Of a DNA stretch of 13,258 bases, positions 6,660 through 12,027 are shown in pieces; within the stretch, counting starts at the first letter, position 1, and every line of letters starts with the position of its first letter. This DNA comes from Firmicutes bacterium UBA2296 (GTDB lineage Bacteria > Bacillota > UBA994). The notes beneath the pieces were generated by a model. It saw only the letters and a list, made by a program, of their open reading frames with translations. It did no database searches and was not told where the DNA came from. The position numbers and the translations under genes were made by a program. The stretch spans positions 1 to 13,258 of the forward strand of contig DDWC01000100.1 in NCBI GenBank assembly GCA_002345475.1. The letters are read 5' to 3'.

Positions 6660-8036
6660 GTGCCAAGACCATTGCCCCAGGCAGAACCATTTCGCATCAA
6701 AGTAGTAGAACCGGTCACCATGATCAGCCGTGAGGAAAGACGGCAGAAGATTGAAGCCGCAGGTCTCAACCTGTTCGGACTAAAGTCAACTGAGGTTTAC
6801 ATCGACCTTCTGACCGACAGCGGTACGTCAGCCATGAGCGACAACCAATGGGCCGGGATGATGCTGGGTGACGAAGCTTACGCAGGCAGCAAGAATTATT
6901 TCAACCTGCAAGCAGCAGTGGCCGATATTATGGGATTTCCTTTTGTGGTTCCGACGCATCAGGGCCGGGCTGCGGAGAACCTGCTGCTTTCACTGCGTCT
7001 CAAACCCGGGCAATATGTGCCCAACAATATGCACTTTGATACCACAAAGGGGCATGTTCTGCACAAGCAGGGCATACCTGTAGACCTGGTCATAGAGGAA
7101 GCCTACGATCCCACATCCAATCACCCCTTCAAGGGAGATATGGACGTGGACAAACTGGACGACTTCCTCTTAAAGAATGGGGACAACACTCCCATGGTGC
7201 TGCTCACGGTCACCTGCAACAGCGGTGGCGGACAGCCCGTTTCCATGGCGAACATCAAGGCCGTCGCCGAGGTGGCGAGGAAATATGGCAAACCCTTCTA
7301 CATTGATGCCTGCCGCTTCGCCGAGAATGCGTACTTCATAAAGCAACGTGAAGACGGCTATCAGGACAAGGACATTGTAGATATTACCCGGGAAATGTTT
7401 GCCTTAGCAGACGGATGTACCATGAGCGCCAAGAAAGATGCCCTGGTCAATATAGGTGGCTTTTTGGCCACCCGTGACGCGGCGCTTCATCAGGAGGCCG
7501 GTGCTCTGGGTGTGCTTTTTGAGGGTTTCCCCACTTACGGCGGACTGGCCGGAAGAGATATGGAGGCCATAGCCCGGGGTCTGCGTGAAGTAGTAAATGA
7601 AGACTATCTGGCCTACCGCATAGGGCAGGTTAAGTACTTGGCCGACCAGTTGCTCTCCTTCGGAGTGCCAATCATCGAACCGGCTGGGGGCCACGCCGTT
7701 TATCTGGACGCCACCAGGTTCCTGCCCCATATTCCACAATCTCAGTTCCCGGCACAGGCACTTGGGGTGGAACTATACGTAGAAGGCGGAGTTCGCGGGG
7801 TTGAAATCGGTACTGCTTTGGCAGGGCGAAATCCGCAGACCGGAGATCATGACTACCCCAAGCTGGAGATGCTCAGGCTGACCATACCCCGCCGTGTGTA
7901 CACCAACAGACACATGGACGTAATCGCCGTGGCCTGCGCTAACGTATACGAGCGTCGGGAGGAGATCAGAGGTCTGGAAATGATCTATGAAACGCCCATC
8001 CTGCGGCACTTTACGGCCAAATTCAGAAGGAAGTAG
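6660..8036 (+). CDS. tnaA: Tryptophanase / tyrosine phenol-lyase family PLP enzyme (tryptophanase favoured)
   Basis: A 458-residue cytoplasmic PLP enzyme of the beta-eliminating lyase family, which splits tryptophan (to indole) or tyrosine (to phenol) with release of pyruvate and ammonia. Family landmarks are IDLLTDSGT (48-56), GDEAYAGS (70-77), PTHQGR (98-103, phosphate binding), D216 and R219 (DACRFAENAYFIK), the Schiff-base lysine K259 in SAKKD, and RLTIPRR (406-412). Overall wording is close to tyrosine phenol-lyase (SAMSDNQWAGMM, GGLAGRDMEA, IEPAGGHAV). The residues that separate the two activities look like tryptophanase: D127 where tyrosine phenol-lyase has Thr, V381 and I383 in VEIG where it has Met and Arg, and H450 in LRHFTAK where it has Phe. 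I therefore favour tryptophanase. The gene begins 13 bases after yvcK and shares its transcript, with no room for a tnaC-type leader. The 'tnaA' symbol rests on active-site reasoning. Confidence 0.82.
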   Translation: MPRPLPQAEPFRIKVVEPVTMISREERRQKIEAAGLNLFGLKSTEVYIDLLTDSGTSAMSDNQWAGMMLGDEAYAGSKNYFNLQAAVADIMGFPFVVPTHQGRAAENLLLSLRLKPGQYVPNNMHFDTTKGHVLHKQGIPVDLVIEEAYDPTSNHPFKGDMDVDKLDDFLLKNGDNTPMVLLTVTCNSGGGQPVSMANIKAVAEVARKYGKPFYIDACRFAENAYFIKQREDGYQDKDIVDITREMFALADGCTMSAKKDALVNIGGFLATRDAALHQEAGALGVLFEGFPTYGGLAGRDMEAIARGLREVVNEDYLAYRIGQVKYLADQLLSFGVPIIEPAGGHAVYLDATRFLPHIPQSQFPAQALGVELYVEGGVRGVEIGTALAGRNPQTGDHDYPKLEMLRLTIPRRVYTNRHMDVIAVACANVYERREEIRGLEMIYETPILRHFTAKFRRK

Positions 8037-8114
8037 CTGCCAGGCTCCGGCCGCCAGAAGGAGTACGACAGACTGATGAAGTTTGGCCGCCAGGCTCCAG
8101 CTGCCAGCCGCCAG
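8037..8114. repeat. heptamer repeat blocks, CYGCCAG type
   Basis: Two runs of 7-base units, directly after the lyase stop codon. The first, 8037-8057, reads CTGCCAG, GCTCCGG, CCGCCAG. The second, 8087-8114, reads CCGCCAG, GCTCCAG, CTGCCAG, CCGCCAG. Taken with one base on the left, the 22-base segments 8036-8057 and 8086-8107 are direct repeats agreeing at 19 of 22 positions. They look like slippage- or copy-derived repeats; function unknown. Confidence 0.7.
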
Positions 8115-8205
8115 CAAATATGGAAGACTGGGAGTGCGGGCCCCCGAAACCACTGACGAGGACACTGGCACCACAGGGGATCTGGCGCTCTCCGCACCAC
8201 ACCTC

Positions 8206-8240
8206 GCTAATTGCTGAATGCTGAATGCTGAATGCTTACC
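8206..8240. repeat. heptamer repeat block, GCTGAAT type
   Basis: Five contiguous 7-base units: GCTAATT, three perfect copies of GCTGAAT, and a diverged GCTTACC. The same GCTGAAT word recurs in the larger block further downstream (8548-8554). Confidence 0.8.
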
Positions 8241-8342
8241 TACCCGCGAGCCAGGGTATCGCCGCCGCTACAACTCCTACCTGTCACCAGTCTCTGGTGC
8301 TGATTTTGAGTCGGCTTCCCCTCGGTTTTGCCAGGGGCATGT

Positions 8343-8370
8343 AACTAAGAACGAGGAACGAAAAAACGAA
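8343..8370. repeat. heptamer repeat block, AACGARR type
   Basis: Four contiguous 7-base units: AACTAAG, AACGAGG, AACGAAA, AAACGAA. It is A-rich on this strand and unrelated in sequence to the preceding blocks, but has the same 7-base period. Confidence 0.5.
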
Positions 8371-8391
8371 GGACTTGAGAACACTCCATTA

Positions 8392-8440
8392 ACAAGCAAG
8401 ACTCCGGCACTTTGATGCACGCCAGAGTCTTTTTGCTTGT
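8392..8440 (+). terminator. rho-independent terminator
   Basis: GACTCCGGC (8400-8408) pairs with GCCAGAGTC (8421-8429) apart from one C-A mismatch, around a 12-base loop, and is followed directly by five T residues. Flanking ACAAGCAA (8392-8399) and TTGCTTGT (8433-8440) are also complementary and could extend the stem. It lies about 360 bases after the lyase stop and may end transcripts from the yvcK-lyase operon. Confidence 0.6.
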
Positions 8441-8483
8441 AATAACGAGACAGGATGTTATCTATGTCTTGACCATTCACCAA

Positions 8484-8567
8484 GCGCCAGACTCCAAGCG
8501 CTTAACCCGTCTAACGTCTCAAGTCTAATGCCTAACCCTCGCTTAATGCTGAATGCGCCCAACGTCC
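8484..8567. repeat. long degenerate heptamer array
   Basis: Twelve consecutive 7-base units can be read in one phase. Examples are GCGCCAG (8484), ACTCCAA (8491), TAACGTC (8512), TAATGCC (8526), TAACCCT (8533), TGCTGAA (8547), and AACGTCC (8561). Individual units differ by several bases but share TAA and GTC/GCC positions with their neighbours. The array contains both the CGCCAG and GCTGAAT words of the other blocks, which ties the families together. Confidence 0.55.
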
Positions 8568-8622
8568 CCTCGCCCCATATGATTCATGTTTTGTGTTTTT
8601 TGATCAACGGATTGATGTTTCC

Positions 8623-8652
8623 CGGCAGGCATTTGGCCCGCCGATGTATAAA
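8623..8652 (+). promoter_or_regulatory. possible tldD promoter/operator region
   Basis: An imperfect inverted repeat, CGGCAGGC/GCCCGCCG with a 5-base loop and one mismatch (8623-8643), is followed by TATAAA at 8647-8652. That could be a -10 box about 38 bases before the tldD start. No good -35 is present at 16-18 bases, so if this is the promoter it may need an activator. Weak evidence. Confidence 0.25.
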
Positions 8653-8689
8653 CTAACAGAGGTAGTTAAGTGCGATGGGAGGAAATAGG

Positions 8690-10066
8690 ATGCAAGCAAA
8701 ACTCAAAGATGCTCTGGCCTGGGCCAAAGCGGATTACTGTGAGATACGGGTAGAAGAAACCCATGCCACGGCTCTGTCTTTCCGCGGCAAGTCGCTGGAC
8801 AAGCTAAGTCAAAACATAAGCTACGGTGGCAATGTCCGCGCTCTGGTAAACGGGGGCTGGGGTTTTGTGTCGTTTAACTCCATGGACGACCTCAATGAAA
8901 AGGTACAGGCAGCTTGTCGTCAGGCGGCGCTGATAGGCAGCCAGAAGCAGGAAGAGAGTGCTCTGGCGCCGGTGACTGTTATCGTAGAAGAAGTGAAAGC
9001 GGAAATAAAGAAGGATCCCCGAGACGTCTCGCTGGCCGAAAAGATAGAGCTGTTTGCCGGCTATAATGATCTAATCATGAACTTCCACGAAAGCATCACC
9101 AGTTCTCAGATCACGTATTTCGACCGCCACACCGATCTGTACTTCGCTAACACCGAAGGAAGCTACATTTATCAGGAAAAAGTCGATATCGGCTGCAATA
9201 TGCGTGCCATTGCTACCCGCGGTGATGTGACAGTGCAGGAGGGCATAGGCACCGGCAGCAACGACGATTTCTCGTGCGTACTGGACAGGCACGACGACTT
9301 GCGCAAGGCTTGTCAGTTGGCCGTAGACCTGCTTGACGCCCCTACCGTCAAAGGGGGCGAGTACACCGTAGTCCTCGATCCGGAGATGGCCGGTTTGTTC
9401 GTCCATGAAGCCTTTGGCCATCTCAGTGAAGCCGATGATATCAAGGACAACCCAGAAATGCGGCGTATCATGACACTGGGCAAGAGGTTTGGTAAAGACA
9501 TACTGAACATCTACGACACGGGGCTGCCCGCCGGCAACCGCGGCATGTCCAAGTACGACGACGAAGGAGTCGCCACAGAGAAGACATATTTGATTAAGGA
9601 GGGTATCCTGGTGGGTCGTCTGCACTCGCGAGAGAGTGCCGCACGCATGGGTGAAAAACCCACCGGGTCGGCCCGCGCCATGGACTACCGCTTCCCGCCT
9701 ATCGTGCGTATGCGCGCCACGGCCATAGAGAACGGGACCAGCACCTTTGACGACATGATTAAGGACATCAAGCTTGGTGTCTACGCCCGCTCCGGCTATG
9801 GCGGTGAAACCAACGGCGAGATGTTTACTTTTACCGCCGGGCACGGCTACATGATCAGAGACGGCAAGATTGCCGAGTTGGTCAAGGACGTCACCCTGAC
9901 GGGTAATGTTTTCACCACGCTGGAGAACATAGATATGATCGGCAACGACTTCAGGCTGGTCAACATGGCCGGAGGATGCGGCAAGTGGGCGCAGGGGCCG
10001 TTGCCCACCGCTGACGGTGCCCCGCATATCAGAATTCAGAATGTGGTCATCGGAGGTGCCAAGTGA
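8690..10066 (+). CDS. tldD: TldD metalloprotease subunit
   Basis: A 458-residue cytoplasmic protease of the TldD/PmbA family (peptidase U62). It is the catalytic, metal-bearing half of the TldD/TldE heterodimer, which cleaves small unfolded or modified peptides, including microcin B17 precursor and CcdA in E. coli. The zinc motif HEAFGH is at residues 239-244, in VHEAFGHLSEADD. The expected third metal ligand is a late cysteine, seen as C430 in MAGGCGKWAQG. Other family segments are KYDDEGVATEKTYLIKEG (about 288-305) and the glycine-rich SGYGGETNGEMF (368-379). The start is taken as ATG at 8690, because GGGAGGA (8677-8683) stands 6 bases upstream; the in-frame ATG at 8675 overlaps that ribosome-binding site. 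It overlaps pmbA by one base (TGATG). Confidence 0.95.
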   Translation: MQAKLKDALAWAKADYCEIRVEETHATALSFRGKSLDKLSQNISYGGNVRALVNGGWGFVSFNSMDDLNEKVQAACRQAALIGSQKQEESALAPVTVIVEEVKAEIKKDPRDVSLAEKIELFAGYNDLIMNFHESITSSQITYFDRHTDLYFANTEGSYIYQEKVDIGCNMRAIATRGDVTVQEGIGTGSNDDFSCVLDRHDDLRKACQLAVDLLDAPTVKGGEYTVVLDPEMAGLFVHEAFGHLSEADDIKDNPEMRRIMTLGKRFGKDILNIYDTGLPAGNRGMSKYDDEGVATEKTYLIKEGILVGRLHSRESAARMGEKPTGSARAMDYRFPPIVRMRATAIENGTSTFDDMIKDIKLGVYARSGYGGETNGEMFTFTAGHGYMIRDGKIAELVKDVTLTGNVFTTLENIDMIGNDFRLVNMAGGCGKWAQGPLPTADGAPHIRIQNVVIGGAK

Positions 10067-11352
10067 TGAAAGACTTACTTAGCAAAGCTGCCGGCCTGGC
10101 CGACCAGGCCGAGCTGTTTACCCAGACGTCAGAGGAACAGTCGGTTACCTTTCAGGCCAACAAACTAAAGGACATTTCTCGCTCTGAAAGTCACGCCCAG
10201 ACCCTGCGCCTGATCAAGGACGGCAAGATGGGATCGGCTCAATCCAGCAAGCCTGGTAGTGATGACGATTTGCTGCGCTACGCCGCCGACACGGTGGCCT
10301 TTGGCAGCCCGGTTGACTACAAGTGGCAAGGGGCTTCTGAACTGGCTAAGCCAGGTCTGTTCGACCCGCGGGTGGAGTCGGTGACCGAGGCAGAGATGCT
10401 ATCTCTGGCCTCCGATATGGTCTCGGCACTGAACCGGTTCGACCCGGGTATAATGGCCATGGCCGGAGTGTCCAAAGCGGTTGTTGAATACGCACTGGGC
10501 AACTCCGCTGGTTTTAGCGGCTCTGAAAGAATGACCCAGTGGAGCATGTACTTTGGCGGCGAACTGGTTAACGATGACGGTTTTCTGTTCATCTATGATC
10601 AGCTGGCGGGAACCTCCTTGCTGAAGGATACAGAACAGATGAAGCACAATGTCATCGAATCCTTCCGCCTGGCCCGCAACAACGTGGCCCTGGCTTCGGG
10701 ACAGTACCCGGTAATATTCGCGCCTCGGGAGGTTAGCTGTCTGATTAACCCTTTACTGGCCTGCCTCAACGGCAAGGCTGTGTCCCAGGGGGTATCCCCG
10801 CTCAAGTCTCGCCTGGGGGACCTGGTGTTTGATCCACGCATTTCATTGCGGGACGACGCTCATATAGACGGAGCCGTGGGCAGCCGGTCTTTTGACCGCG
10901 AAGGAATCGCCACTCGGCCCCATGCTCTTGTCGACAAGGGCGTGGTACACTCTTTCCTCCTCGATCTGCAGTCTGCAGCCGAACTGAAAATGGCACCCAC
11001 CGGTAACGGAGGCCTCAATGGACCGGCCGCCAACAACGTAGTGCTTGCCCCCGGAGACCTGGCCTACACCGATATGCTCAAAGACATCGAAGAAGGTGTC
11101 CTGATAGATATGACCATGGGCGCCTGGGCCGGGAACCCCTACGGTGGACAGGTCAGCGGCAACATTTCTCTGGGATACAAAATAGAGAAGGGGCGCCTGG
11201 TGGGACGCATCAAGGACGCCATGTTCTCGGTAAACGTCTTTAAAGCCTTAGCTGAGCAGTTGCACAGTCTCAGCCGCGAACAGGTATGGCACGGCAACAA
11301 CCTCTTCCCGTACGTCAGGCTAAACGACGTGAATGTAAGTACCAAGCAGTAG
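10066..11352 (+). CDS. pmbA: PmbA/TldE family protein, non-catalytic protease partner
   Basis: A 428-residue paralogue of TldD and its expected heterodimer partner, forming the chamber that lets unfolded peptides reach the TldD zinc site. No HExxxH motif is present, as normal for PmbA/TldE. Family segments seen are SFDREGIATRPHALVDKG (275-292), PTGNGGLNGPAANNVVLAPG (311-330), and NPYGGQVSGNISLGYKIEKG (357-376). The start is set at ATG 10066, within TGATG at the tldD stop; GGAGGT at 10052-10057 gives an 8-base spacer. A GTG one codon earlier (10063) is possible but has only 5 bases of spacing. tldD and pmbA are clearly co-transcribed and translationally linked. The unit ends at the hairpin at 11357-11399. 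Confidence 0.94.
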   Translation: MKDLLSKAAGLADQAELFTQTSEEQSVTFQANKLKDISRSESHAQTLRLIKDGKMGSAQSSKPGSDDDLLRYAADTVAFGSPVDYKWQGASELAKPGLFDPRVESVTEAEMLSLASDMVSALNRFDPGIMAMAGVSKAVVEYALGNSAGFSGSERMTQWSMYFGGELVNDDGFLFIYDQLAGTSLLKDTEQMKHNVIESFRLARNNVALASGQYPVIFAPREVSCLINPLLACLNGKAVSQGVSPLKSRLGDLVFDPRISLRDDAHIDGAVGSRSFDREGIATRPHALVDKGVVHSFLLDLQSAAELKMAPTGNGGLNGPAANNVVLAPGDLAYTDMLKDIEEGVLIDMTMGAWAGNPYGGQVSGNISLGYKIEKGRLVGRIKDAMFSVNVFKALAEQLHSLSREQVWHGNNLFPYVRLNDVNVSTKQ

Positions 11353-11356
11353 CGAG

Positions 11357-11399
11357 AAGAAGAGATCCTGTACCCTTGATGGGGGCAGGATCTCTTCTT
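11357..11399. terminator. bidirectional terminator-like hairpin
   Basis: AAGAAGAGATCCTG (11357-11370) is the exact reverse complement of CAGGATCTCTTCTT (11386-11399). The 15-base loop contains a further ACCC/GGGT-like pairing. It lies 5 bases after the pmbA stop and 27 bases past the stop of the convergent flavoprotein gene, so it can serve both. A classical T tract is lacking on either side; the downstream arm itself ends in T-rich TCTCTTCTTG. Confidence 0.7.
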
Positions 11400-11426
11400 G
11401 TAAAGCTGTGTTTCTGCAGATCTCTG

Positions 11427-12002
11427 CTAACTGCCAGTCAGGGCTTCACCCGCCGCAGAGGCGGTAGCAAGCACCTCGGAAGCAAACGCTATGTCACCAC
11501 AGGCTCTGCCATCGGTGCCGGTGACAACCATGCACTCACCAGACGCAAACTGACGTCGCTCGAACATTGACGAGAAGAACTCGATGACGTTGCGGTATGC
11601 GTCGGGCTCACGGCGCCCCTGGGTGATTACCGCCACACCTCGCTTGCCCGCGGGCAGTTTAAGGACAAAACCGGGCGCCAGGTATCCATACGTTCGGTCA
11701 AGCAAAAGCTTCATCTGCCCCGTAATATGTCCCATGTATACCGGAGTCCCCAGTATCCAGGCGTCGGCTTCAAACATGTCACGGAGTAGTGCCTGGCCGT
11801 CATCCTCGATAATACACATCTTAACTCCAGGCTCCTTGCACATCATGCAGCCCTGGCAACCCTTCAGTGAAAGGGCATCCAGATGGTACCGATTAATCTC
11901 AAGTGTGTGGGTTTTCGATTTCGCGGCCTGAATGATCAACTCCATCGCCTTGTTGGTGTTACCATCTGCTCGGGGGCTTCCATTGACTACAACTACTCGC
12001 AT
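11427..12002 (-). CDS. flavodoxin-fold NAD(P)H oxidoreductase, possible iron-sulfur flavoprotein
   Basis: A 191-residue cytoplasmic protein of the NADPH-dependent FMN reductase / flavodoxin-like family. The N-terminal NGSPRADGNT (7-16) is the FMN phosphate loop. LGTPVYMGHITGQMKLLLDR (84-103) is the second flavin-binding segment typical of these proteins. Between them are four cysteines, C49, C52, C55 and C63 (CX2CX2CX7C). This resembles the compact cluster motif of archaeal and clostridial iron-sulfur flavoproteins (Isf), which bind a 4Fe-4S centre, although the last spacing is longer than I recall for Isf. The ATG at 12002 has GAAGGAGC about 8 bases upstream. It is 25 bases downstream of glpK on the same strand, so co-transcription is likely. 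Its electron donor and acceptor are unknown. Confidence 0.85.
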   Translation of the reverse strand: MRVVVVNGSPRADGNTNKAMELIIQAAKSKTHTLEINRYHLDALSLKGCQGCMMCKEPGVKMCIIEDDGQALLRDMFEADAWILGTPVYMGHITGQMKLLLDRTYGYLAPGFVLKLPAGKRGVAVITQGRREPDAYRNVIEFFSSMFERRQFASGECMVVTGTDGRACGDIAFASEVLATASAAGEALTGS

Positions 12003-12027
12003 CGTCTATCGCTCCTTCCGAATGTTC

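Larger units (their letters stand above)
8037..8689. other. non-coding interval rich in heptamer repeats and hairpins
   Basis: About 650 bases between the lyase and tldD with no convincing gene. It holds four blocks of degenerate 7-base tandem repeats (listed separately). It also has a perfect CACCAG/CTGGTG hairpin with a 3-base loop (8285-8299), a CCCCT/AGGGG hairpin (8318-8337), a terminator (8392-8440), and an imperfect inverted repeat just upstream of tldD (8623-8643). A 65-codon open frame from 8218 starts inside a repeat, lacks a ribosome-binding site and shows no family character. No tRNA, riboswitch or transposase remnant was recognised. Confidence 0.7.

Noticed and set aside
6182..6769. 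195-codon minus-strand open frame across the yvcK/lyase junction
   Set aside because: Antisense to two recognised genes and without motifs or ribosome-binding site.
8305..8340. tRNA-like fragment on the minus strand near GACTCAAAATC
   Set aside because: The short match resembles an anticodon loop, but no acceptor stem, D arm or T arm can be assembled around it.
8218..8415. 65-codon plus-strand open frame in the repeat-rich interval
   Set aside because: It starts inside a GCTGAAT repeat, has no Shine-Dalgarno, and its sequence follows the repeats and hairpins rather than a protein pattern.
8037..8567. CRISPR array
   Set aside because: The repeats are contiguous 7-base units with no unique spacers of regular length and no cas genes nearby.
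9071..10027. 318-codon open frame on the minus strand opposite tldD
   Set aside because: It lies wholly inside a strongly conserved metalloprotease gene, has no domain-like features and no ribosome-binding site; it is a codon-bias shadow.
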